A stretch of 63,430 bases of DNA from NCBI GenBank assembly GCA_024400815.1, contig JAKSMD010000004.1, positions 1 through 63,430 on the forward strand, in the 5' to 3' direction. Position 1 is the first letter of the stretch, and every line of letters starts with the position of its first letter. This stretch comes from Bacteroidales bacterium (GTDB lineage Bacteria; Bacteroidota; Bacteroidia; Bacteroidales; WCHB1-69). The notes below the pieces were generated by a model. It was not told where the DNA came from, did not search any database, and saw only the letters and a program-made list of their open reading frames with translations. A program made the translations under genes and the position numbers. Shown here piece by piece: positions 53,542 through 62,956 of the stretch.

Positions 53542-53575
53542 ATTTGGAAACGCACGCCGCTTGTACTATTTTTTG

Positions 53576-53583
53576 TATTTTTG
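53576..53583 (+). promoter_or_regulatory. -7 promoter element of the HdrD-like gene
   Basis: TATTTTTG followed by CCCGC, 22 bases before the ATG at 53606. Confidence 0.6.
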
Positions 53584-53605
53584 CCCGCTCATAAAATTTT
53601 TGCAC

Positions 53606-54898
53606 ATGAAAGAAGAATCTACAGAAAACATCCAAAAAGCCATTGATATCTTAACCAAACAATCGGACAGCAAATTGCTCACCCACTTGAATGCGTGTGT
53701 TCATTGTGGTCTTTGCGAAACGAGTTGTTTGTTTTTCAAGACTTTTAAGGAACCGAAATATATTCCTGGCAAAAAAGTGGATATGGTCTCTTCCATCTAT
53801 CGTCGCTATTGCACCTTTTTAGGCAAGACGGCTCCGAAGTTGACCCACGCTCGCGAGTTGAATGAAGAAACGATTAGCGAAATGGTGGATTCCCTTTTCG
53901 GTGCATGTACGATGTGCGGCCGTTGCGTGAAGCATTGTTCTATTGGGGTGGATATTCCGTTTGTGGTACGCACGGGCCGCCGCATGCTTGCAACGATGGG
54001 CTATGTGCCGCAAACATTGCAAGCCACGGTGGATGCCGCTATCAACACGGGCAATAATATGGGCATCCCTACGGAAGATTTTGTGGATACGATTGAATGG
54101 ATGGAAGAAGATCTGCAAGATGAACTTGGAGAAGATGCTAAAATCCCACTCAACAAAGACAACTCTGACATTTTATACACGCTCAATCCGCGCGAACCCA
54201 AGTTCTTCCCGCTGTCTATTGCCGCTGCCGCTAAGATTTTCCATGTGGCTGGCGCCAATTGGACCCTCTCTACGGAAATGTACGATGTGACCAACTACGG
54301 CTATTTTTCTGGCAACGACCAAGAAGCCACCGCCATTGCAAAGCACATGTTTGATGAGGTTCACAAACTGCACTGCAACACCTTGGTACTTGGTGAGTGC
54401 GGTCATGGCTCCCGTGCCCTTCGCTGGGAAGCGCCCAACTATTTGAAAGCACATCCTGATTTCAAGATGATTCCCCTTATTGACTTGCTGGAAGATTATA
54501 TTAAAACTGGCAAGATTAAGGTTGACAAGAACCTTAACACGAAAAAATATACTATTCACGACCCTTGCAACATCGTGCGCAATGGCGGTTTGTACAACTC
54601 TTTAAGATATGTTGTGAAGCAGGTCGTTCCGGATTTGGTTGAAATGAAACCGACGGGCAGCGATAATTTCTGCTGTGGTGGCGGCGGCGGCATGCTCGCT
54701 ATGAGCGAATATAACGAAAGAAGACTCAAAGTTGGCGAAATTAAAGCCAATCAAATCAAAGAAACCGGCGCTAATGTCGTCATTACACCATGCCATAATT
54801 GCGCAGACCAGTTGACCCAAATCAATCATACTTATGGTTTGAATGTGGAAATCAAATCGTTAGCAGAAGTTGTGGCCGACGCTTTGGTTTTGGAATAA
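53606..54898 (+). CDS. (Fe-S)-binding protein, HdrD/GlcF-like with CCG domains
   Basis: A 430-residue cytoplasmic or membrane-associated electron-transfer protein. Two ferredoxin-type [4Fe-4S] motifs CxxCxxCxxxC lie in the N-terminal part (CVHCGLCETSC and CTMCGRCVKHC). Two cysteine-rich CCG-type segments follow (LGECGHGSRALRW with HDPCN; NFCCGGGGGM with CHNC). This is the plan of heterodisulfide reductase D, glycolate oxidase GlcF and DsrK-like subunits. With no partner oxidase gene beside it, the electron donor and acceptor are unknown. The start follows a -7 element at 53576-53583. Confidence 0.88.
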   Translation: MKEESTENIQKAIDILTKQSDSKLLTHLNACVHCGLCETSCLFFKTFKEPKYIPGKKVDMVSSIYRRYCTFLGKTAPKLTHARELNEETISEMVDSLFGACTMCGRCVKHCSIGVDIPFVVRTGRRMLATMGYVPQTLQATVDAAINTGNNMGIPTEDFVDTIEWMEEDLQDELGEDAKIPLNKDNSDILYTLNPREPKFFPLSIAAAAKIFHVAGANWTLSTEMYDVTNYGYFSGNDQEATAIAKHMFDEVHKLHCNTLVLGECGHGSRALRWEAPNYLKAHPDFKMIPLIDLLEDYIKTGKIKVDKNLNTKKYTIHDPCNIVRNGGLYNSLRYVVKQVVPDLVEMKPTGSDNFCCGGGGGMLAMSEYNERRLKVGEIKANQIKETGANVVITPCHNCADQLTQINHTYGLNVEIKSLAEVVADALVLE

Positions 54899-54958
54899 AC
54901 TGTTCTATAAACAATGAATGTTTAATTTTTTTTCCCGCTCTATGTGAAGAAAAAAATA

Positions 54959-54966
54959 TATCTTTG
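54959..54966 (+). promoter_or_regulatory. -7 promoter element of the small T9SS protein gene
   Basis: TATCTTTG followed by CCGCG, 36 bases before the ATG at 55003. Confidence 0.6.
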
Positions 54967-55002
54967 CCGCGAAAAAAATTTATTAACCAAAATTCTATAG
55001 TT

Positions 55003-55701
55003 ATGAAAAAAATCTTTACACTTGTAATGGCAATTTTTGCTGTTGTTGCAATGAATGCACAAAATGCTAAAATCGTTCTCGAAGCTTATGACGTTTGGGG
55101 CGATGGCACTGGTTATCAACTCCTCATCGATGCTGACAATGCAGGTTGGGATGATACCCGTGGCCCTGATTGCGGTTCAACCTATTCTGGTTGGGAATAT
55201 GTAATTCCTGCTGGCGCTACTATGGCTGCTGATGGTGAACCTTATTGCGTTGTTGATGGCGCTGAAATGATTATGATTCCTGCTGGTACTTATTCTTACC
55301 TTATCCTTAATCCAGGTTGTAATGATTATGCTGCTAATTACATCGCTGCTGGTACTACTTGCGATGAAACCAACACAAGCTACACTTTCGAAGCTAACAA
55401 AACTTACACATTCACCCTTACTTTGTCTGCATCTGGTAACGACTGTACTACTCTCACCGTTACTGATGGTATTGTTGGCGTAGAAGAAGTTGCTGCTGAA
55501 CAAGCTCGCATTTATCCTAACCCTGCTACTGACGTTCTCAATGTAGAAGGTAATGGTAACATCGAAATTTCCAACATCCTTGGTCAAGTTGTTATGACTG
55601 ACTTCGTTGAAGGTCATACTCAACTCAATGTTGCTAATTTGAACAATGGCGTTTACTTCGTACGCGTTAATGGTCAATCAATGAAATTCGTCAAAAGATA
55701 A
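55003..55701 (+). CDS. Small secreted protein with T9SS sorting domain
   Basis: A 232-residue protein with a Sec signal (cleavage after AMNAQ). Residues about 22-145 form an acidic beta domain rich in Asp, Gly, Tyr and Cys (DVWGDGTGYQLLIDADNAGW) that resembles DUF2436-like modules found in some Porphyromonas surface proteases and haemagglutinins; that similarity is from memory and tentative. Residues about 155-232 are a T9SS type A sorting domain (ARIYPNPATDVLNVEG, NILGQVV, LNNGVYFVRV). Codon use is strongly biased, as in the giant gene, so high expression is likely. Confidence 0.8.
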   Translation: MKKIFTLVMAIFAVVAMNAQNAKIVLEAYDVWGDGTGYQLLIDADNAGWDDTRGPDCGSTYSGWEYVIPAGATMAADGEPYCVVDGAEMIMIPAGTYSYLILNPGCNDYAANYIAAGTTCDETNTSYTFEANKTYTFTLTLSASGNDCTTLTVTDGIVGVEEVAAEQARIYPNPATDVLNVEGNGNIEISNILGQVVMTDFVEGHTQLNVANLNNGVYFVRVNGQSMKFVKR

Positions 55702-55723
55702 TTTTTGATTGATTTAATTCTAT

Positions 55724-55760
55724 AGAAAACGGTGCCTTTTAGAGGCGCCGTTTTTTTTTG
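55724..55760 (+). terminator. Rho-independent terminator of the small T9SS gene
   Basis: AAAACGGTGCC and GGCGCCGTTTT pair (one wobble) around a seven-base loop and run into a nine-base T tract. Confidence 0.85.
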
Positions 55761-55768
55761 TACTTTTG
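55761..55768 (+). promoter_or_regulatory. -7 promoter element of miaB
   Basis: TACTTTTG followed by CGACC, only five bases before the ATG at 55774, so the mRNA leader would be extremely short. Confidence 0.45.
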
Positions 55769-55773
55769 CGACC

Positions 55774-57084
55774 ATGAAAAAATTATACATAGAGACATAC
55801 GGCTGCCAGATGAATTTCGCAGATAGCGAAGTGGTGGCGGCTATTTTACAAGATTTATATGAGCTAACCCAGAATGTTCAGGAAGCCGATCTGATCCTAA
55901 TAAACACCTGTTCCATTCGTGACAAGGCAGAACAACGTATTCATAAGCGCTTGCACGAATTGGAAGCCCTCAAGAAAAAACATCGCACCCTGCAAGTTGG
56001 ACTGCTCGGCTGCATGGCAGAGCGTATGAAAGAGGAACTGTTCGAAACGGAACCCATCCTCAATTTCATTGCAGGTCCAGATGCCTATCGGGATCTTCCT
56101 AAACTGATTCAGGATTCTGTACAAGGTGAACCTACATTCAATGTGCTCCTGTCGGAAGAGGAAACCTATGACAATATCATGCCGGTGCGCTATGACCTGA
56201 ACGGAGTTTCCGCCTTTGTCTCCATCATGCGCGGATGCAACAACTTCTGCACCTATTGCGTGGTTCCTTATACACGGGGTCGCGAACGCAGCCGCAGTCC
56301 TAAAACCATCTTAATGGAAGTGGAACAGCTCCTGAAAGAGGGCTATAAAGAGGTTACTCTATTGGGACAAAATGTAAACTCCTATTGCTGGGAGGAGAAT
56401 GGCGAGAAGATGACTTTTGCCAAGCTGATGGCTGCCGTGGCAGAGATGTCTCCCGGACTGCGCGTCCGCTTTGCCACTTCTCACCCGAAGGATATCTCTG
56501 ACGAGTTGCTGGAAACAATTGCCAAATATGACAATATCTGCAAGTATATTCATCTGCCAGTTCAGTCTGGTAGCAATGTGATGCTGAAACGCATGAACCG
56601 CGTCTATACACGAGAATATTATTTGGAAAGGGTACGCAAAATCAAGGAATTGATGCCGGATTGCGCCATTTCTACCGATATCATAGCTGGTTTCTGTGGT
56701 GAAACTTTGGAGGACCATCAGCAGACGCTTTCCATCATGCGCGAGGTTGGCTATGAATATGCCTATATGTTCAAATACTCCGAGCGTGGCGGCACGATGT
56801 CCGCAAAGCGTTTTGAGGATGACATTCCCGATGAGGAAAAAACGCGCCGCTTGGAAGAAATTATCGCCCTGCAAGGTGAACTCTCCTTTGCCAGCAACCA
56901 ACGCGATGTGGGTAAGACTTTCCGCGTGCTGATAGAGGGCCAGTCCAAACGCTCCGCCGACCAACTTTATGGCCGTAATAGTCAAAACAAAGTGATTATC
57001 TTCCCGAAGGGAAATCATCAAATTGGCGAATATATTGATGTTACTGTAACACGCTGCACGGCGGCTACGCTGTTTGCAGATTAA
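55774..57084 (+). CDS. miaB: tRNA-2-methylthio-N6-dimethylallyladenosine synthase MiaB
   Basis: A 436-residue radical-SAM methylthiotransferase that adds a methylthio group to i6A37 in tRNAs. The N-terminal UPF0004 domain carries the three auxiliary-cluster cysteines (YGCQMNFADS, NTCSIRDKAE, GCMAER). The radical-SAM motif CxxxCxxC reads GCNNFCTYCVVPYTRGRERS. A C-terminal TRAM domain is visible from about residue 375. The ATG at 55774 is preferred: the upstream in-frame codons lie inside a terminator and promoter. Confidence 0.95.
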   Translation: MKKLYIETYGCQMNFADSEVVAAILQDLYELTQNVQEADLILINTCSIRDKAEQRIHKRLHELEALKKKHRTLQVGLLGCMAERMKEELFETEPILNFIAGPDAYRDLPKLIQDSVQGEPTFNVLLSEEETYDNIMPVRYDLNGVSAFVSIMRGCNNFCTYCVVPYTRGRERSRSPKTILMEVEQLLKEGYKEVTLLGQNVNSYCWEENGEKMTFAKLMAAVAEMSPGLRVRFATSHPKDISDELLETIAKYDNICKYIHLPVQSGSNVMLKRMNRVYTREYYLERVRKIKELMPDCAISTDIIAGFCGETLEDHQQTLSIMREVGYEYAYMFKYSERGGTMSAKRFEDDIPDEEKTRRLEEIIALQGELSFASNQRDVGKTFRVLIEGQSKRSADQLYGRNSQNKVIIFPKGNHQIGEYIDVTVTRCTAATLFAD

Positions 57085-57102
57085 TAAAAAGCGTAAAATA
57101 AA

Positions 57103-59574
57103 ATGCTTTATCCTGAGAATTTTGAAGAAAAGATAGGGTTTAATGCCATCCGGCAACTGCTGTTGCAACATTGTCTTAGCCCCATGGGGCAGGGCATTGT
57201 GAATGATGTGCAGATGATGACGGATTTGGGAAAAATCAAACCGGAACTGGAAACAGTGGAGGAATTCCGCCAGTTGCTGTTGTTTGATGATCCATTTCCG
57301 GCGCAGGATTATTTTGATTTGCGTGCCGTGCTGAAACGCCTGCAAATTGATGGCACCTATATTGAATTGGAAGATTTGGCCCAACTGCGTGGCTTTATTA
57401 CCACGATGACCAATATCTACGTTTATTTGAAAGTCCGTTTTCAAGATAAAAAATACCCGTATTTGTGGGGCATTTGTGAAGATATGCCGCTGCAACGCGA
57501 CTTGATGACCGCCTTCAATCGTATTTTGGATGATAAAGGGCAAATGCGAGATAACGCATCGGATGAGCTATGCCGTATTAAAAGCGAAATCAATCGCATT
57601 TCTAATTCGGCAGATCGACAAATACGAAAGATTCTCAATGCGGCCAAACAGGATGGTTTGGTCAAAGAGGATGCCGAAATGACGATTCGTAATGGTCGCC
57701 TCTGTATTCCGATTGCGGCTCAGTTCAAACGTCGTTTGAAAGGTTTTATTCACGATGAGTCTGCGACAGGGCAAACGGTATTCATTGAGCCGACAGAGGT
57801 TTTTGATGCCAACAATGAATTAAAGGATTTGCAAAATGCTGCCAACCGCGAGGTGGTGCGCATCTTGACAGAAATGTCAGACAAAATCCGCCCGCTTATC
57901 CCAGAATTGTTGGACGCTCAACAGCGATTGGGAAGATATGATTTTCTGCGCGCTAAAGCTTTGTTAGCCATTGACCTCAATGCTTCTTTGCCGCATCTGC
58001 ATCCCGAACCGATGGTGGATTGGCAGCAGGCAATACACCCGTTGTTGTACTTTACCTTGAAAAAAACGGCTAAAAAAGTGGTCCCGCTGGATGTCAAACT
58101 CACCGCAGAACATCGTATTTTGATTATTTCGGGTCCGAATGCCGGCGGCAAGTCTGTGTGCTTGAAATGTGTAGGATTGCTGCAGTATATGCTCCAATGC
58201 GGCTTGCTGGTCTCTATGCAGGACACTTCCGATATGGGCATTTTTGACAGCATCTTCATTGATATCGGCGATGAGCAATCTATAGAAAATGATTTGAGCA
58301 CCTATAGTTCCCACCTTTCCAATTTGAAGGTGATGGACGATCATCTCCAAAGTCACTCGTTATTCCTCATTGACGAGTTTGGTTCCGGCACAGAACCGAC
58401 GTTGGGTGGCGCTCTTGCCGAAGCCATTTTGGAAAGTTTCTACGAGCACCAGGCCTTTGGCATTATCACAACCCACTATGGCAATCTCAAGATGTTCCCA
58501 GATACGCATCCTAATGCAGTAAATGGTGCTATGCTCTATGATACAGCGGCTTTGAAACCTTTGTATCAGCTCAAGATTGGAAAACCGGGCAGTTCTTTCA
58601 CTTACGAAATTGCCCGCCATATCGGATTGAATGAACATATTGTTGAAAATGCGATTGCCAAATCGGGCACCGCGCAAATAGATTATGAACGCAAGTTGGA
58701 GGAGATTGAAATTGCGCAGTTGGAAACAGAACAGAAATTGAAACAAGTTCGGGCCGCAGATGACCAATTGGCGGAGATGATTGATGAATATTCGGAGAAA
58801 TTTTCTGAATTGGACAAACAGCGAAAAGATATTCTCCAAAAAGCCAAAAACCAGGCGAATTCTATTGTAGAAAGTGCTAATAAGGTTATTGAGAAAACCA
58901 TTCGAGATATTAAAGAGGCCAAGGCAGACAGCGTGAAGACCAAAAAAGCACGCGAAAATGTCACGCAATTGAAGGAAGAACTTAAACAGGAGATTGACTC
59001 TATTGAAAAAGAGGAAACCTTAAAGCCCATTGTGCCAGTCAAGCGTTCCAAACCGAAGGAGAAAAAAGTGGTGGAGCAGCCAGAAGACACGACTATCCAC
59101 GTGGGCGATTCTGTTTTTATGGCCGATATGCAGATTACGGGAGAAGTGACATCTATCAATGGCAATGACGCAACGATTGCCTTTAATTCGGTGTCATTCA
59201 AGACACAATTGAATAAATTGATGAAGATTAGCAAAAAGGAAGCGCGTGAAGTTCGCCGCGGCGGCGTGGTCCATGTGAACGAGGGCACGCTGGCGGAGGC
59301 GATGAACAAGAAGTTAGCGGATTTCAACTCCACTTTGGATGTGCGTGGACAGCGTGTGGAAGAGATGCTTCCCGTTTTGCACGAATATTTGGACGAGGCA
59401 GCCTTGCTGAGCATTCGCTATGTGCGCATTCTGCACGGCAAAGGCAACGGCATCTTGCGCCAAGTGATTCGCCAGCATCTGCACAAACGCCCCGATGTGG
59501 AAGAATTTCAAGATGAAGCGCTCGAATTAGGCGGCTGCGGCATTACGGTGGTGAAGATGAAAAACACCAACTAG
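57103..59574 (+). CDS. mutS2: MutS2 family protein (Smr domain)
   Basis: An 823-residue MutS2. The helical clamp region (about 1-300) is followed by the ATPase domain with Walker A GPNAGGKSVCLK and Walker B SLFLIDEFGSGTEP, then a long coiled coil (about 520-640) and a KOW-like patch. The C-terminal Smr nuclease domain is complete (LDVRGQRVEEMLPVL and HGKGNGILR). Unlike MutS, MutS2 acts on branched DNA or collided ribosomes, depending on the species. It starts 18 bases after miaB and is probably co-transcribed. Confidence 0.94.
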   Translation: MLYPENFEEKIGFNAIRQLLLQHCLSPMGQGIVNDVQMMTDLGKIKPELETVEEFRQLLLFDDPFPAQDYFDLRAVLKRLQIDGTYIELEDLAQLRGFITTMTNIYVYLKVRFQDKKYPYLWGICEDMPLQRDLMTAFNRILDDKGQMRDNASDELCRIKSEINRISNSADRQIRKILNAAKQDGLVKEDAEMTIRNGRLCIPIAAQFKRRLKGFIHDESATGQTVFIEPTEVFDANNELKDLQNAANREVVRILTEMSDKIRPLIPELLDAQQRLGRYDFLRAKALLAIDLNASLPHLHPEPMVDWQQAIHPLLYFTLKKTAKKVVPLDVKLTAEHRILIISGPNAGGKSVCLKCVGLLQYMLQCGLLVSMQDTSDMGIFDSIFIDIGDEQSIENDLSTYSSHLSNLKVMDDHLQSHSLFLIDEFGSGTEPTLGGALAEAILESFYEHQAFGIITTHYGNLKMFPDTHPNAVNGAMLYDTAALKPLYQLKIGKPGSSFTYEIARHIGLNEHIVENAIAKSGTAQIDYERKLEEIEIAQLETEQKLKQVRAADDQLAEMIDEYSEKFSELDKQRKDILQKAKNQANSIVESANKVIEKTIRDIKEAKADSVKTKKARENVTQLKEELKQEIDSIEKEETLKPIVPVKRSKPKEKKVVEQPEDTTIHVGDSVFMADMQITGEVTSINGNDATIAFNSVSFKTQLNKLMKISKKEAREVRRGGVVHVNEGTLAEAMNKKLADFNSTLDVRGQRVEEMLPVLHEYLDEAALLSIRYVRILHGKGNGILRQVIRQHLHKRPDVEEFQDEALELGGCGITVVKMKNTN

Positions 59575-59598
59575 CATTTTGTAACTAATTACACTACT

Positions 59599-60678
59599 AT
59601 GAGATATCGTTTGATAACCATTCTTATGTTGTTCAGCATGCTTTTGAGTGCGCAGGCGCCCGCTGGCTATTATCAAAATGCAGCCAATAAGAAGGGATAT
59701 GCGTTGCGATGCGCTCTATACTCTATTGTCAAAAATCATTCATCATTGTCTTATAGTGATTTATGGGGTGCTTTTTATACTACGGATAAAAATCCCGCCA
59801 ACAATAAAGTATGGGATATCTATTCCGACAACCCCAATGGCAACACGGCATATTACTTTAACTTCGGCACTGACCAATGTGGCAACTATTCATCTGAAGG
59901 CGATTGCTATAATCGTGAGCACTCTATTCCTAAAAGTTGGTTTAATGATGCGGCACCGATGTACACTGACCTGTTTCACATCTATCCCACAGATGGATGG
60001 GTGAACAATAAGCGCGGCAATATGCCCTTGGGTGAGGTCAACAATCCTTCTTGGTCCAGCACCAATGGCTCTAAAGTCGGACCTTGTACCACAGCAGGGC
60101 ATTCGGGTACGGTGTTTGAACCCAATGATGCCTACAAAGGCGATTTGGCACGTTCTTATTTTTATTTTACGGTATGCTATATGGATAAAAATCTGGGCTA
60201 CGAGCAATCCATGTTTTCAGGCGGTTCACTGCAGCCGTGGGCTTTGGCCATGCTGATTCGTTGGCATAATGAAGATCCTGTCAGCCAGAAGGAGATTGAT
60301 CGCAACAACGCTATATATGCCATTCAGCACAATCGTAATCCTTTTATTGATTACCCCGAATTGGTGGGCAAAATATTCGGCAGCGACTCTGTTAATGTCT
60401 TCAATCCAACAGGCATTGACGATTGGGATATATCCAAGTGCTGCCAAGTGTATCCCAACCCCGCCCGCGACAAAGTCAGTGTTGTGCTTTCTGCAGATGT
60501 ATTTGCGCCTGTGACATTCCAATTGTTGAATATGATGGGACAGGTGATGATGCAAGAAATTCAAGAGTCCGGAGATATCCATACCCTGGATGTTTCAGCA
60601 TTGCCTGAGGGAATTTATATCCTCCGCGCACAAACCGATAAATATCATATTCATAAAAAAATCATTATTTCCCATTAA
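59599..60678 (+). CDS. Secreted endonuclease I family nuclease with T9SS sorting domain
   Basis: A 359-residue exported nuclease. A Sec signal (cleavage after LLSAQ) leads into an endonuclease I (EndA/YhcR-type) domain with YNREHSIPKSWF holding the catalytic histidine region, DLFHIYPTDGWVNNKRGNMP, and RNNAIYAIQHNRNPFIDYPE near residue 260. The last 75 residues are a T9SS sorting domain (CQVYPNPARDKVSV, LLNMMGQVM, LPEGIYILRA). It should degrade DNA or RNA outside the cell, for nutrients or matrix remodelling. It begins 24 bases after mutS2. Confidence 0.92.
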   Translation: MRYRLITILMLFSMLLSAQAPAGYYQNAANKKGYALRCALYSIVKNHSSLSYSDLWGAFYTTDKNPANNKVWDIYSDNPNGNTAYYFNFGTDQCGNYSSEGDCYNREHSIPKSWFNDAAPMYTDLFHIYPTDGWVNNKRGNMPLGEVNNPSWSSTNGSKVGPCTTAGHSGTVFEPNDAYKGDLARSYFYFTVCYMDKNLGYEQSMFSGGSLQPWALAMLIRWHNEDPVSQKEIDRNNAIYAIQHNRNPFIDYPELVGKIFGSDSVNVFNPTGIDDWDISKCCQVYPNPARDKVSVVLSADVFAPVTFQLLNMMGQVMMQEIQESGDIHTLDVSALPEGIYILRAQTDKYHIHKKIIISH

Positions 60679-60811
60679 AATCTATTCATCTACTGATACG
60701 CGCCGTCGCCTATACGTTGCACCGTAAACATAAATTCGCCGATGCTCTGGCGCGTCTCTACCTCTCTACTATTCTACCGATACTCATTTAAACCCCAATT
60801 CCCCCAATATT
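60679..60811. other. Short spacer without visible features
   Basis: The gap between the nuclease and queD genes has a GCGTCTCTAC-type word that resembles half of the hairpin after glutamine synthetase, but no promoter word, terminator or reading frame that I can support. Confidence 0.3.
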
Positions 60812-61231
60812 ATGTTGTATCTTACCAAACATTTTGACTTTGAAATGGCGCATGCGCTGATGGGCTATCCTGGCAAGTGCCGCAATATCCACGGCCATTC
60901 CTATAAGATGGAGGTCACCGTCATGGGCGAACCCGACCCTGCAAGCGGAATGGTCATTGACTTTAAGTTGCTCAAGGACCTTGTGAACGAGCACATCGTC
61001 AATAAGTTAGACCATGCGTTGGTGCTTTCCAACAGCGTGGATGCGGACCTTATAGCCACCTTGCGCAAGCATTACGACAAGGTCATCACCTTCCCGTTTG
61101 TGCCTTCAACGGAGAATATGCTGGAGCATTTCGCCCAGATATTGCAGCCGTGCCTGCCGGCCAATGTGAAACTCTATTCCATAAGGCTGCACGAGACAGA
61201 CACTTCATTTGCGGAGTGGAGGAATGATTGA
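60812..61231 (+). CDS. queD: 6-carboxytetrahydropterin synthase QueD-like
   Basis: A 139-residue member of the 6-pyruvoyl-tetrahydropterin synthase fold. The zinc histidines appear in FEMAHAL and NIHGHSY, the catalytic cysteine in GYPGKCRNIHGH, and the second catalytic pair in LDHALVL; SIRLHETDTS closes the active site. It converts dihydroneopterin triphosphate to 6-carboxytetrahydropterin, the second step of queuosine/preQ0 synthesis. No other queuosine gene lies in the window. Confidence 0.92.
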   Translation: MLYLTKHFDFEMAHALMGYPGKCRNIHGHSYKMEVTVMGEPDPASGMVIDFKLLKDLVNEHIVNKLDHALVLSNSVDADLIATLRKHYDKVITFPFVPSTENMLEHFAQILQPCLPANVKLYSIRLHETDTSFAEWRND

Positions 61232-61292
61232 CATTGACTTTTTTGGAAGCGACTTGAAAAGTGAAAAAATCCTTTCTGCGTCATAGCGTTTT

Positions 61293-61335
61293 CTCTGCGC
61301 CTTTGCGGTGAAGATGAAACCGCAGAGCCGCAAAG
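61293..61335. repeat. Interleaved inverted repeats (CTCTGCG, CTTTGCGG)
   Basis: CTCTGCG (61293) pairs with CGCAGAG (61321) and CTTTGCGG (61301) pairs with CCGCAAAG (61328). The order A-B-A'-B' is interleaved, not nested. The words resemble dispersed CTTTGCGGT-type repeats known from many bacterial intergenic regions. It sits between convergent genes. Confidence 0.6.
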
Positions 61336-61346
61336 TATAAGAAAAC

Positions 61347-62840
61347 CTACCAGTAGCGGATCCGGCATTTCATCACTTGAGTTCGTTGACCGTTATCTTC
61401 AACAATGTTGCGCGTCATATTCCCGTATCGGTCATAACGAAAATATTGCCAATAATAATAGTTCCATAGGAACTCTACATCTATATCGCCATAATTATCC
61501 AAGTTGGTAAAGTAATGTTTATCCCCGTACTTGCTCAACAAAGAAATCCAGCAGGCATCGTTGTATTCAACATCATCATTGTCAAATGAATACGAGATGT
61601 TTTTGGAATCATCGTAAACATTAGACGAGTAAAATCTCAGCGTCTTATTCTTATAAAAAAGGCGATTGGTCAGACGACCTTTTTGGTCATATTGAATTAG
61701 ACATAGGTCGGAACTCATTTTTTCGGATATAGAATCGGGCATTATTTTTTCTTCTTGAATGACTCGCCCATCCTTGTCCATTGTGCAGCTATAGGAAACG
61801 AGCTGAGGAAGCAGTTCGGAAGCGTTTCGCGCACGCTTTTCTATATTCCACAGGTAGGTGTCTGAATGATAGGTATAGGTGTGTCGCTCAAGTAACGTGT
61901 CGTTGCGATAGATTTCCACTTTGCTTCGCCGGCCCAGCGAGTCGTATTGGTGAACTTCTTTCCAAGTTTCACCGGGTAGTTTCACCCATTTGTCCGTAAT
62001 TTGTCCCTCTTTGCTATAGCTAACACGATAGGTAAAAGGAACATCTCTGTCCGTTTGCCCAGTGCCAATCACTTTTTTCAGATGCCCTTTATGCGGAAGC
62101 ATATCGTCAAATTCATTCCAATCGTTGTTGTACGATTCCAATGGAACAAGGAAATTGTAATTGTTTTCGTATGGAATTACGGCAACGGATGCGCGATGTT
62201 GTTCTACATAGCTCAATTCTTCTGGGCCTAAGGTGTCGCCGAGGTTTCGGAATCTCACGCAGCTGCCGGTTATGGAATCGGTCATAGGCAGTCCTAAGAG
62301 TTGTTTGCAATCTTCCCAGTTATGAACGGCCTGAGTATCCCACAATTGAAATTTTTTAAGAGCCTTATTATAGGCACGACTATTTTGCCGAGTTTTCTTT
62401 TGGTTTTCTGACTGTATATTTTTCCAATACTGCTTTGTTTTTTGAATATAGGGACGAATATTCAAGGGCTTGCCGTTCAAGTAGCGATGATAGGATTGGA
62501 GGATGAGGTCGGAAATGTCGTCGGGATGCGACAAACCCAGTTTGTGAAAGTACGTCCACAGTCGTGACTGGCCCCACAGTTGCCAATGGTTGCGTATCCA
62601 CATCCCGAGTCCGAAATGTGCGTTGGTGCAAAAGGTCTGTTCCTCCATTTGTCGAATATTGTCGCGCACGGAATCGGGAATCAGGATATCCAACTGGCGA
62701 AGGCAGTCTTGCAAGTCCATCGGAATATAGACGGCGGAATCCCGGGTCTCCGCAACATCGGTGTGGGAGGAGTCTGTTTGGGCGAAAAGGAGGCAACTAC
62801 CAACCAATAAGCAAAATAAGAGGATGTACTTTTTAATCAT
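61347..62840 (-). CDS. Secreted protein with DUF6794-like domain
   Basis: A 497-residue protein with a Sec signal (cleavage after CLLFAQ). Residues about 65-120 (FGLGMWIRNHWQLWGQSRLW, then LGLSHPDDISDLILQSYHRYL) match a helical domain I know as DUF6794 from Bacteroidetes. The C-terminal half has YD-repeat-like strands (YDSLGRRSKVEIYR, YDQKGRLTNRLFY, YDRYGNMTRN) such as occur in MORN/RHS-type sheets. Function unknown. The start at 62840 (MIKKYILLFC) begins the signal peptide and lies only six bases from a -7 element. Confidence 0.72.
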   Translation of the reverse strand: MIKKYILLFCLLVGSCLLFAQTDSSHTDVAETRDSAVYIPMDLQDCLRQLDILIPDSVRDNIRQMEEQTFCTNAHFGLGMWIRNHWQLWGQSRLWTYFHKLGLSHPDDISDLILQSYHRYLNGKPLNIRPYIQKTKQYWKNIQSENQKKTRQNSRAYNKALKKFQLWDTQAVHNWEDCKQLLGLPMTDSITGSCVRFRNLGDTLGPEELSYVEQHRASVAVIPYENNYNFLVPLESYNNDWNEFDDMLPHKGHLKKVIGTGQTDRDVPFTYRVSYSKEGQITDKWVKLPGETWKEVHQYDSLGRRSKVEIYRNDTLLERHTYTYHSDTYLWNIEKRARNASELLPQLVSYSCTMDKDGRVIQEEKIMPDSISEKMSSDLCLIQYDQKGRLTNRLFYKNKTLRFYSSNVYDDSKNISYSFDNDDVEYNDACWISLLSKYGDKHYFTNLDNYGDIDVEFLWNYYYWQYFRYDRYGNMTRNIVEDNGQRTQVMKCRIRYW

Positions 62841-62846
62841 AGGCGG

Positions 62847-62854
62847 CAAAAATA
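62847..62854 (-). promoter_or_regulatory. -7 promoter element of the DUF6794-like gene, nearly leaderless
   Basis: TATTTTTG then CCGCC on the minus strand, with the ATG beginning seven bases after the element. Transcription would start at or within a few bases of the start codon. Confidence 0.5.
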
Positions 62855-62956
62855 CTAAAATATCTCGAAAGTCAGTAATAAGCGATTTGAAGAAAAATAA
62901 CCAGCAAAAAACAGTTGATTACAGCCATTTGTATGCTTTTCACCATCCAATATTAA

